64,000 nt of DNA from Streptomyces aureoverticillatus (GTDB lineage: Bacteria > Actinomycetota > Actinomycetes > Streptomycetales > Streptomycetaceae), in the NCBI RefSeq assembly GCF_014649395.1, contig NZ_BMSY01000012.1, positions 124,001-188,000 on the forward strand, in the 5' to 3' direction. This document shows positions 50,793 through 60,100 of the stretch, in pieces. The position numbers and the translations under genes were made by a program. The notes under the pieces are model-generated. The model made no database searches. It saw only the letters and a program-made list of their open reading frames with translations, and was not told where the DNA came from. How positions within the stretch are numbered: position 1 is the stretch's first letter; each line of letters starts with the position of its first letter.

Positions 50793-50885
50793 TCACTGCG
50801 CGCGCAACTCGCTTGGTACACACGGTGGGTGACGGTGCGTCGCGTCGCCCTCGTAGGTGTAGGTGATGGTACGGCGATCACTCAC
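50793..50885 (-). CDS. possible 30-residue peptide gene
   Basis: A short frame starts at GTG 50885, overlapping the stop of the decarboxylase beta-subunit gene (GTGA), the coupling style used throughout this operon. It ends 21 bp before the MFS start. The product begins MSDRRTITYTYEGDATHRH and contains HRHPPC. I recognise no family. The overlap and the fact that it fills an otherwise empty gap are the only support, so it may be chance. Confidence 0.3.
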   Translation of the reverse strand: MSDRRTITYTYEGDATHRHPPCVPSELRAQ

Positions 50886-51457
50886 CCGTTCCGCGCCAGG
50901 TGGCGGCCGAAGCGGCGGGCGTGCTCCGCCAGGTCCCCCTCGACCCGGCCGGGCACCGGCGGATCGGCCGCGGTGAGCCGGGCGACGACCAGCACCGGCG
51001 CGGTGCACCTCGCGACCGCCGCGCGCACCAGGTCGGCGAACTGCGCCGCGTCGTCGGTCTCGTCGGCCCGCGCATAGCCGCACGCCAGGGCCCAGGCGCC
51101 CAGGTCGGCGCGCCGGGACGGCACGGCCTGCCCGCCGGTGGAGGCGTAGCGGCCGTCGTCCAGCACGATGTGCGCCAGCGGCAGGGCGGGCAGCGCGCCC
51201 GCCGTCACCAGGCCGACGGGGTTCATCAGCAGGCTGCCGTCCCCGTCGACGACGACCGTCGTACGGCCCGTCTCGCGCGCGATGCCGATGCCGATGGAGG
51301 AGGCGAGGCCCATCGATCCGGTCATGTAGAAGTGGCTCGGCCGGTCGTCGAGGTGGCGTGCGATGCGGCAGGCGTAGCCGGTTGTGCAGACGATCGGCTC
51401 GGTCGTGGTGGCCGCGAGGACGGCGGCGACGGCTTCGGTCTTGTTCATGCGAGCCAC
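50882..51457 (-). CDS. ThDP-dependent decarboxylase beta subunit, phosphonopyruvate/sulfopyruvate type
   Basis: This 191-residue protein matches the C-terminal (ThDP pyrophosphate-binding) half of phosphonopyruvate decarboxylase and ComE of sulfopyruvate decarboxylase. Visible segments are FYMTGSMGLASSIGIGIARE, then the ThDP/Mg motif VVVDGDGSLLMNP (Asp71-Gly74) and HIVLDDGRYASTGGQAVPS. The start is GTG at 51457 with GGAGGAG eight bases upstream; an internal ATG at 51448 is possible. With the alpha subunit it would decarboxylate a 3-phosphono-, 3-sulfo- or similar pyruvate to the aldehyde, a building block for the NRPS. No PEP mutase is in the window, so the substrate is open. Confidence 0.85.
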   Translation of the reverse strand: MARMNKTEAVAAVLAATTTEPIVCTTGYACRIARHLDDRPSHFYMTGSMGLASSIGIGIARETGRTTVVVDGDGSLLMNPVGLVTAGALPALPLAHIVLDDGRYASTGGQAVPSRRADLGAWALACGYARADETDDAAQFADLVRAAVARCTAPVLVVARLTAADPPVPGRVEGDLAEHARRFGRHLARNG

Positions 51458-51497
51458 CCGCGTCTCTCCTCCATGTGCGCTTCACCGAGTCCCTTGC

Positions 51498-52001
51498 TCA
51501 TGCCCGCCACCCGAACGCCGTCGGCGGGACCAGCAGGGCCGCCGCCCTGCGTTCGACGTGGACGAGGTGCCGCGCCCGGTCCAGGTCGACCGGGTCGGAC
51601 AGCGTCGTGGACTCGATGCCGAGCCCGTCGAGGAGGGGTTCGGTGAGGCGTCCCATCACGGTGTTCTCCGGGGTCGGGTCGGGGTCCACCCCGCGCAGGC
51701 TCACGACGAGCAGCATCGGGATCGCGTACGGCACGACGAGCGAGGCCAGGGCGTTGACCGACTGCGCCAGGCCGGAGTTCTGCATCAGCACGACCGGGGC
51801 GCGCCCGGCCAGCGCGGCTCCCGCCGCCACCCCGACGGCGTTGTCCTCGCGCGCGACGGTGAGGAGGTCCGCCTGCTCCTCCAAGGTGCGGTAGAGCGGG
51901 GCGAGGATGCCGCAGGGTGTGCCGAAGAAGGGCCCGAAGTCCGTGCCGAGGTCGGCCGCGAGGCGTTCGGCCAGCGGGGTCCGTACGGTCGCGGTCGTCA
52001 C
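51498..52001 (-). CDS. ThDP-dependent decarboxylase alpha subunit, phosphonopyruvate/sulfopyruvate type
   Basis: This 167-residue protein matches the N-terminal half of phosphonopyruvate decarboxylase and ComD. PFFGTPCGILAPLYRTL is followed by TVAREDNAVGVAAG, where Glu52 is the ThDP-activating glutamate, then VVLMQNSGLAQSVNALASL and PMLLVVSLRGVDPD, the family hallmark. The start is GTG at 52001, overlapping the thioesterase stop (GTGA). It lies 40 bp before the beta subunit gene. Split alpha/beta forms are typical for sulfopyruvate decarboxylase; single-chain forms are typical in phosphonate clusters. Confidence 0.85.
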   Translation of the reverse strand: MTTATVRTPLAERLAADLGTDFGPFFGTPCGILAPLYRTLEEQADLLTVAREDNAVGVAAGAALAGRAPVVLMQNSGLAQSVNALASLVVPYAIPMLLVVSLRGVDPDPTPENTVMGRLTEPLLDGLGIESTTLSDPVDLDRARHLVHVERRAAALLVPPTAFGWRA

Positions 52002-52768
52002 TGGTCCACCTCGACGAGGTGCTCGTACAGCCGGTTGATCAGATCCATCACGAACCCCTCGGGCCAGCGGCGGAAGTAGAAGTGGTCGCCGGGGAAGATC
52101 CGGGCGGCGAACGGTCCTGTGGTGTAGGCCCGCCAGGCGTCCAGGGACTCCCGGTCCAGGTCGATGTCCTCCTTGGAGCCGTAGGCGATCAGGGGGCAGG
52201 ACAGCGGCGGGGCCGGTCGGTGGGTGTAGCTGTCGCTGAGGGTCAGGTCGGCGCGGATGGCCGGTTCGACCAGGTGCCACAGCTCCGGGTCGGCGAGCAC
52301 CTCCGGGTCCGTGCCGCCCATCGTGTCGAGCGCCCCGCGCAGGGTGGCGTCGTCCATCGCCGAGTACTGGCGGCCCGTGACCAGCAGGTGCGGGGGCCTG
52401 CTGCCGGAGACGACCACGCAGCGCGGGGTGAGGCCGAAGCGGTCGCGGAGCCGCAGGGCGATCTCGTACGACAGGACGGCGCCCAGGCTGTGCCCGAACA
52501 GGGCGAAGGGGCCGTCGAGATGAGGGCCCAGTTCGTCGGCGATCTCCGCCGCGAGGGCCCGCGCGTCGTCGGGCACCGGATCGGCGATCCGGCTCTCGCG
52601 GCCGGGCAGCCGCAGCGTCTGCGCGTCCACGGCCGCCGGCAGCAGACGCTGCCAGCTGTCGTACGACCGGCTCCCGCCACCCGCGTACGGCAGACACAGC
52701 AGCGGCTTGCGGCGGGCACCGGAGCGGGGTGGCCGCGGGAGCAGGGAGAGGGTGTCTCGTGGTGCCAT
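51998..52768 (-). CDS. type II thioesterase of the NRPS cluster
   Basis: This 256-residue alpha/beta hydrolase has LLCLPYAGGGSRSYDSW near the start, LRLPGRESR, the nucleophile elbow FGHSLGAVLSYEIA (Ser94), and the late PGDHFYF with catalytic His. These are hallmarks of stand-alone GrsT-type thioesterases, which clear stalled or wrongly loaded carrier proteins. Because the NRPS has no terminal thioesterase domain, this one could also release the product. ATG 52768 follows GAAGGGA. Confidence 0.93.
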   Translation of the reverse strand: MAPRDTLSLLPRPPRSGARRKPLLCLPYAGGGSRSYDSWQRLLPAAVDAQTLRLPGRESRIADPVPDDARALAAEIADELGPHLDGPFALFGHSLGAVLSYEIALRLRDRFGLTPRCVVVSGSRPPHLLVTGRQYSAMDDATLRGALDTMGGTDPEVLADPELWHLVEPAIRADLTLSDSYTHRPAPPLSCPLIAYGSKEDIDLDRESLDAWRAYTTGPFAARIFPGDHFYFRRWPEGFVMDLINRLYEHLVEVDQ

Positions 52769-52800
52769 GGGAGTCCCTTCAGGACTTGAGGGCCTTGTCG

Positions 52801-54045
52801 TCACCCGCGGGTGGCCTTGTCGAGGGCGCGGCTCAGCGCGGCCGCGAGGAGTTCGACCTGGTCGTCGGTGAGCCAGGGGCCGCAGGGCAGGTTCATGTGC
52901 TCCTGGAACCAGGACCGTTCGGCCGTCGGGCACTCTCCCAGGCCGTGTCCGCGCGCCCGCCACTCCGGCATCAGGTGCAGCGGGAAGTAGCGCAGATACG
53001 TCTCGACGCCCTCGGCGGCGAGGCATCGGACCAGTTCGTCCCGGTCGACGCGGCGGGCGTCGACGGAGAAGGTGAACAGGTGGTAGGCGTGCTCGACGCC
53101 TGCCGGCACGACCGGCACGCGCGCGGTGTCGAACGCGGCCAGCTCCGCCGTCAGCCGGGCCGCGACGGCCTGTCGGCGCGCGACCAGACCGGGCAGTTTC
53201 CCCAACTGCACCAGGCCCATGGCCGCGGCGGCCTCGCTCAGGGCCGCGTTGGTGCCGGAACGCCGGACGCGGAGGCAGTCGTGGGTGTACGTCTCACCGG
53301 GGTAGAGGGCGCCGGCCGGCGGGCCGCTCGCCCCGGCGAAGCCGCCGTGCCGGGCCGTCAGGACCATGTCGGCCTGGTTGCCGCGCACCCGGCGCAGCCG
53401 CTCCGCCCAGTCGTCGCGGTCCGTGGTGATCATCCCGCCCTCGCCGAGGGTGGTGATGTTCTTGCTGGAGTGGAAGCTGAAGCAGCCGATGTGGCCGAGG
53501 GCGCCCGGTCTGCGGCCGTTCAGGACGCTGCCGAGCGCGTGCGCGGCGTCCTCGACGACGATCAGGTCGTGCGCGCGGGCCAGGCGCATCAGGGCGTCCA
53601 TGTCGGCGGGCAGGCCGCCGTAGTGCACCAGCACGATCGCTCGGGTGCGGGGCGTGACCAGTTCGGCGACGCGCCGCGCGTCGATGTTCGCCGTCGTCGG
53701 GTCGATGTCGGCGAACCGCACCCGCACGTCGTGGTCGAGCAGCGGCTGGACGGTGGCCTGGTAGGTCTGCGGGGTGGTGATCACCTCGTCGCCGGGCTCC
53801 AGGTCGAGCAGCCGGATCGCCAGTTCCAGGGCGACCGTCCCGCTGGTCACCGACAGCGCGTGCCGGGCGCCCACGTGCGCGGCGAACTCCTCCTCGAACC
53901 GCTCCCGTACCGGCCCCGCGGACAGGGTGGCCCCCGAGAACAGCACCTCGCGCACGGCCTCGACGTCGCTCTCGTCCAGCGTGCTGCCGACGCGTGCGTA
54001 CGGCACGGCGTAGCTCGGCGGCACGGCCGCCGGTTTCGTCTCCAT
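52801..54045 (-). CDS. DegT/DnrJ/EryC1-family PLP-dependent aminotransferase
   Basis: This 414-residue aminotransferase has LSVTSGTVALELAIRLLDL, the PLP-contacting VVEDAAHALGS (Asp166), and the Schiff-base Lys195 in FHSSKNITTLGEGGMI. The C-terminal HAYHLFTFSVDARRVDRDEL also fits. Family members usually transaminate keto-sugars, but some act on aldehydes. Here it sits between an NRPS and a 3-substituted-pyruvate decarboxylase, so aminating the resulting aldehyde to an amine (2-aminoethylphosphonate or taurine type) is plausible. No sugar-nucleotide genes are nearby, which weakens the amino-sugar alternative. ATG 54045 follows a GGGGGAAA ribosome-binding site. Confidence 0.9.
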   Translation of the reverse strand: METKPAAVPPSYAVPYARVGSTLDESDVEAVREVLFSGATLSAGPVRERFEEEFAAHVGARHALSVTSGTVALELAIRLLDLEPGDEVITTPQTYQATVQPLLDHDVRVRFADIDPTTANIDARRVAELVTPRTRAIVLVHYGGLPADMDALMRLARAHDLIVVEDAAHALGSVLNGRRPGALGHIGCFSFHSSKNITTLGEGGMITTDRDDWAERLRRVRGNQADMVLTARHGGFAGASGPPAGALYPGETYTHDCLRVRRSGTNAALSEAAAAMGLVQLGKLPGLVARRQAVAARLTAELAAFDTARVPVVPAGVEHAYHLFTFSVDARRVDRDELVRCLAAEGVETYLRYFPLHLMPEWRARGHGLGECPTAERSWFQEHMNLPCGPWLTDDQVELLAAALSRALDKATRG

Positions 54046-54142
54046 CGTTTCCCCCGGGTCGCGGACAGCGGGCGGTCCGGCCGATCGGCTCCTCACCGCG
54101 GCGCCTCTCGGCACCGCGGTGCCTCTCCTGCGGTTCCTCTTC

Positions 54143-57100
54143 TCACCGCAGTTCCTCGGCGACCTCCTCGTCCTGCATGGCGTCGATCTCGGCGCGTACG
54201 GCCGCCTCGACGACGGCGGCGAGTTCGGCGACGGTGCGGTGCTCGAACAGGGCGCGCAGCGGCAGCCGGGCGCCGAAGGCCTCGTCGACGCGGGTGATCA
54301 CCTGGGTGGCGAGCAGCGAGTGGCCGCCCCGGTCGAAGAAGTCGTCGTGGACCCCGACGCCGTCCTCGCCGTTGGTTTCGAGGCCGAGGACCTCGTCCCA
54401 GATCGCGGCGACGGCCTCCTCGGTGGCGGTGCGGGGCGCGGCCGTCCCGCCGCCCGTGGTCCACTCCGGCGCGGGCAGCGCCCGGCGGTCGACCTTGTCG
54501 CTCGCCGTCAGCGGCAGCTCCGTGAGGAACACGAAGGCCGACGGGATCATGTGCCGGGGCAGCGCGGCGGCCAGGTGGGCGCGCAGCTCGCCCGGCGTGG
54601 GCTCCTCCCCCGACGCGACGACGTAGCCCACGAGTTGGCGGCCGTTCGGCGACTGCGCGGCGGCCACGGCGGCCCCGCCCACCCGGGGGTGGGAGAGCAG
54701 CGCGGCCTCGATCTCGCCGGGCTCCACGCGATAGCCGCGGAGGGCGATCTGGTCGTCCGCGCGGCCGAGGAACCGCAGGTCGCCGTCCTCCAGCCACAGG
54801 GCCAGGTCGCCCGTGCGGTACATCCGGGCGCCCGGCTCCCCGCCGAACGGGTCCGGCAGGAACCGCTGCGCGGTCAGCGCCGGATTGCCGACGTAGCCGC
54901 GCGCCACTCCGGCGCCTCCCAGGTACAGCTCGCCCGGCACTCCGACGCCCACCGGGCGGAGCGCCTCGTCGAGGACGTACGCGGCGACGCCGGTGAGGGG
55001 CGAGCCGATGGGCGGCAGTTCCCAGGGCGCGGTGAGCGGTCCGGTCGCCGTCGCCACGACCGCGTTCTCGGTGGGGCCGTAGTGGTTGACCACGGCGGGG
55101 CCCGGGCCCGCCGACGGGCGGGGGCGCAGCACGTCGCCGCCGGTCAGCAGGGCGCGCAGCGCGGTGCTCCCCGCCGACGGCTGGTCGAGGACGGCCTCCG
55201 CGAGGGGTGTCGGCGCGAAGGCGATCGTCGTGCCCGCCCGGGCGAAGTGCTCGACGAGTGCGGCGGGTGACCCGGCCGTCTCGTCGTCCGGCACGTCCAG
55301 GCACGCCCCGGACAGCAGCGTCGGCCAGATCTCCCACCCCGCGGCGTCGAACGACGGGCTCGCGACCTGGCTGACCACGTCGCCCGGCCCGAGGCCGTAC
55401 GTGTCGAGGTGCCACCGGACGAGGTTGAGCAGCGAGGCGTGCGTGACCGTGACGCCCTTGGGGTGCCCCGTGGAGCCGGAGGTGTACAGCACGTAGGCGG
55501 CGTTGGCCTCGGTCGCGCGGTGGGCGGGGGCCGCGGCGGGTGCGGGCGTCGTCACCGATCCTGGCGTCGTCGCCGGTGCCGACGTCGTCGCCGGAGCGTC
55601 CGGCCGCGGGAGTGCCCCCGCCCCGTCCGGCCGCAGCAGCGTCACCGGCCACTCCCCGGGCACCAGGTGCGCCAGTTCGGGCACGGTCAGCACGGTCACC
55701 GCACCGGCGTCCGCGAGCAGGAAGGCGATCCGCTCCTCGGGCAGGTGCGGGTCCACCGGCAGATAGGCGGCACCCGTCTTCAGTACGCCGAGCAGCGCGC
55801 CGACCAGCTCCGCGCCCCGGGGCAGCAGCACCGCCACCACCGCTTCCGGACCGTGGCCGGCGAGCAGCCCGGCGACCCGGTCGGCGCGCTCGTCGAGCCG
55901 CGCGTACGTCACCCGCTCGGCGCCGTGCACCAGGGCGGGGGCGTCCGGGGTGTGGGCGGCCTGCCGCGCGAAGGCCTCGGCGACGGTCGGGCCCACGGCG
56001 TCCGGGGCCGTACGGCCGCCCGTGCGCGTCCGGTTGTACGTGTGCAGCACGAGGTCGCGCTCGCCGGACCCGGCCATCGGCAGGGACCGGATCGGCGCGT
56101 CCGGGGTGCGCACGACCGAGTCGAGCAGGGTCGTGTAGTGCGAGGCGAGGCGTCGCATGTCGGCCTCGTCGAACAGGTCGGTGGCGTGGACGAGTTCGCC
56201 GGCGAGGGTGCCGTCCGGCTGTGCGGTCAGGTGCATTTCGAGGTCGAAGCGGGTCACGGCGCCCATGCCGTCGAAGGGTGAGACGTCCAGGCCGGGCGGT
56301 GCGAACTCGTCGAGGGAGTCGGCGTCGAACAGCTGGAAGCACACCTGGACGACCGGGTTGCGGCCGAGGTCGCGGGGCGGCGCGAGTTCCTCCACCAGCT
56401 GCTCGAAGGGCAGGTCCTGGTGGACGAACGCCTCCAGGGTGTCCTCGCGTACGCGGTCGAGGAGCTGGTCGAAGCGCGGGTCGGCCGACAGGTCGGCGCG
56501 CAGCGGCAGCAGGTTCACGAAGAAGCCGATGAGCCGGTCGAGGCCGGGCCGGTGACGGCCGGCCACGGGGCTGCCGACCACCACGTCGTCGACGCCGGCC
56601 GAGCGGCCGAGGAGGACCTGGAAGGCGGCGAGGGCCGTCATGAACGGGGTGGCCCCACGGGACTTGGCCAGCTCGCGCAGGCCCCGCGCGGTGTCGCCGC
56701 CCACGGTGAACTCGACCACCGAGCCCCGGTAGGACGGCACGGGCGGGCGCGGACGGGCCACGGGGAGTTCCAGGGCCGCGGGGGCGTCGGCGAGGGCCTT
56801 GCGCCAGTGGGCGGTGTGCTCGGCGTAGGCGGCGTCGGTGAGCTCCTCGTGCTGCCGGGCGGCGAAGTCGGCGTACTGGTACGGCGGTTCGGGAACGTCC
56901 TGCCCCTGGTACGCGGCGGTCAGCTCGCGGCCGAAGATCTTCCGGGACAGGCCGTCGAACACCGCGTGGTGCACGACCACCGACAGGACGTGCTCGTCCG
57001 GGGCGAGGCGCAGCAGCGTCCCGCGGACCAGTTCCCCGCCCGTCACGTCGAACGGCGTGACCGCGTCGCGGGCGACGTGCTCCTCGGCCGCCCGCACCGG

Positions 57101-60100
57101 GTCGGCGGCGTCGTCGAGCGCGACGACCGCGAGGGGCACGGCGGGGCCCGGCACCACGACGGGTTCGCCGTCCACCTCGTGGAAGCGGCCGCGCAGCGCC
57201 TCGTGCCGGTCCTGGACTCCGGTGAACGCCCGGCTGAGCGCGTCGGCGTCCAGCGGGCCGCGCAGCCGGTACGCGAACGGCACCAGGTAGGCGGGCAGGC
57301 CGGGTTGGAGCCGTTCGAGGAACCACAGGCGGCGCTGGGCGAACGACGGCACGCGCGGCGCGCCGGAACGCTCGGCGGCGGCCGTGCGACCGTCGTCCGG
57401 CGCGCCGGGCCGCGGGGCGTCGGCCGCCGTCACCGCGTTGGCCAGGCGGGCCACCGTGCGGTGCGTGAACATCACCCGCAGCGGCAGCTCGACACCGAAG
57501 ATCCGGCCCACGCGGTGCAGCACGTCGACGCACAGCAGGGAGTGGCCGCCCAGGGCGAAGAAGTCGTCGTGGATCCCGAAGTCCCGGTGTCCGAGAACCT
57601 CTTCCCACACGTCGGCGATCCGCTCGTCGACGTCGTGGCGCGGCGCGCCGTCCGTGGCGGTCCGCTCCGGCCGGGGCAGCGCGCCCCGGTCGATCTTTCC
57701 GGTGGCGGTGGTGGGCAGGACCGGGAGGGCGACGAAGTCCTGCGGCGTCATGTGGGCGGGCAGCCGCTCCCCCAGCCAGTCGAGGAGCGCGTCGGTGTCG
57801 ACGCCCGGGGTCTCCAGATGGGCCACGAGGCGGGTGTCGGGGCCGTCGGTGAGCGCGGTGACGGCGGCGCGGGACACCGCGGGGTGGGACTCCAGGACGG
57901 TCTCGATCTCGCCGGGTTCCACCCGGTAGCCGTGCACCTTCAGCTGGAAGTCGGCGCGGCCGAGGAATTCCAGGGTGCCGTCGGCCCGCCACCGGCCCCG
58001 GTCGCCCGTGCGGTACATGCGGGCGCCGGGCCCGGCCGCGAACGGGTCGGGCAGGAAGAACTCGGCGGTGAGGTCCGGCCGTCCCAGGTAGCCGCGGGCG
58101 AGCGGCGGACCGGCCACGTACAGATCACCGGGAACGCGGGTGGGCACCGGGCGCAGCCGGTCGTCGAGCACGTAGATCCGCGCCTCGGACACGGGGGCGC
58201 CGATGCCGGGAAGGGTGGGCCAGTCGTCCGTCGGCGGGGTGAGGCGGCCCGCGGTGACCACGTTGACCTCGGTGGAGCCCCACTGGTTGTCGAGGCGGAC
58301 GCCCAGGGCGCGGATCGCGTCGGTGACGACGAGTCGGTCGCCGGTGGTGACGACCTCGGTGAGGGTGCCGAGGCGCTCGCGGTGGCGCGCGGCCAGCTCG
58401 TTGAGCACCGTGCCGGGCAGCAGCGCCGTGGTGACCTTGTGGGTCTCGACGAGAGCGGCGAGCCGGCCGGTGTCGTACCGGTCGCGCTCGTCGGCGAGCA
58501 CCAGCGTGCCGCCGGTCCACCACGTCGACCACACCTCGTAGGCGCACACGTCCGACGTGACGGGGAAGTACTGGAGGGCGACGGGCGCGGGGGCGTAGCG
58601 CCGCGCGGCCCAGTGCATGAGGCGCGCGGTCGGCCCGTGGTCCATCACCACGCCCTTGGGGCGGCCGGTGGAGCCGGAGGTGTAGACGACGTACAGCGCG
58701 TTCTCCGGGCCCGCGCGGCGGGCGTCGTCCGCCGGAGCGTCCGGGTCGGCCGCGTCCGCCTGCGCGTCGAGGTCGGCCGGCGTGGAGACCGGCACCGGCC
58801 AGTCCACGTCCGTCGTGCGTGTGGTGACGACGAGCGCGGCGCCGGAGTCCTCGGCGAGCAGCCGCAGCCGCTGCGCCGGGTGGTCGGGGTCGAGCGCGAC
58901 ACAGACCGCGCCCGCCTTGGCGACCGCGAGGAGGGTGAGGGGCAGGTCCGCGGTGCGCGGGAGGCACACGGCGACCCGGGACTCCAGGCCGATCCCCCGC
59001 GCGCGCAGTGCGGCGGCCAGCCGGTCGGCCCGTTCGTCGAGTTCGCGGTACGTCCACCGGGTGCCCTCGGCGATCAGGGCCGGGGCGTCGGGTGCGCGGC
59101 GCGCCTGCTCCTCGAACCGGCCGACCACGGTGGCGTCGGGGTCGACGCCGGTGAGCGCGCTGTCGTTGAAGTCGGTCAGGAGGCGGCGGCGCTCGGCGGG
59201 GGCGAGGTCGACGAGCTCGCCCGCCGGGCGGTCGGGGGCCTCGGCGACGCGGGCGACGAGGGCCGCGTAGTGCTCCGCGAACACCTCCATGGTGGAGCGC
59301 TCGAACAGGTCGGTCGCGTAGACCAGTTCGCCGGAGAGGCCGCCGCTGTCCTCCTCGGCCAGGCGCAGTTCGAGGTCGAAGCGGGTCGTGCCGCCCTCGG
59401 GGACGATCCGTTCGGCGTCGGCCCCTTCGACGCGCAGTCGGCAGCCGGGCGTGAACAGGTCGAACCAGGCCTGCACGATCGGGTTGCGCCCGATGTCGCG
59501 CGGCGGGGCCAGCTCCTCCACGAGCCGCTCGAACGGCAGCTCCTGGTGGGCGAACGCGTCCAGGGTGGTCTCGCGGACCCGGTCGAGCAGTTCACCGAAG
59601 GCGGGGGCGCCGGACAGGTCGGTGCGCAGCGGAAGGGAGTTGACGAAGAGGCCGATCAGCCGCTCCAGTTCGGGCCGGTCACGGCCGGCGGCCGGGCAGC
59701 CGATCACCACGTCGTCGGTTCCGGCCCAGCGTCCGAGCAGCAGTTGGTACGCGGCCGCCGTGACCATGAACAGGGTGGCCTCGCGTGCCCCGGCGATCGC
59801 CCGCAGCCTGGTCACGACCTCTTCGGGCAGGTCGAAGCGGATGATGCCGGCCCCGTACGACGGCTGCAGCGGACGCGGCAGGTCCGTGGGCAGCTCCAGT
59901 GTGGGCGGGGCGCCGCCGAGCTTCTGCCGCCAGTACGCGGCGTGCTCGGCGGCCACCTCGTCGGTCAGGGTCCGGCGCTGCCAGGCGGCGAAGTCGGCGT
60001 AGTCCACGGGGAGGGGGGCGGGGGCCGGGCCGCCGCCCGTCGTCGCCGCCCGGTAGGCGTGGGCGAGTTCCTCCTCGAACAGCTGGATGGAGACGCCGTC

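Noticed and set aside
51498..52697. A single 399-residue fusion carrying the decarboxylase alpha subunit
   Set aside because: The upstream part is an out-of-frame reading of the thioesterase; the GTG at 52001 in the GTGA overlap is the real start.
54093..57992. A 1299-codon minus-strand frame inside the NRPS region
   Set aside because: It is the same strand as the NRPS but another frame and is mostly Arg/Gly/Pro; the NRPS frame has all the catalytic motifs.
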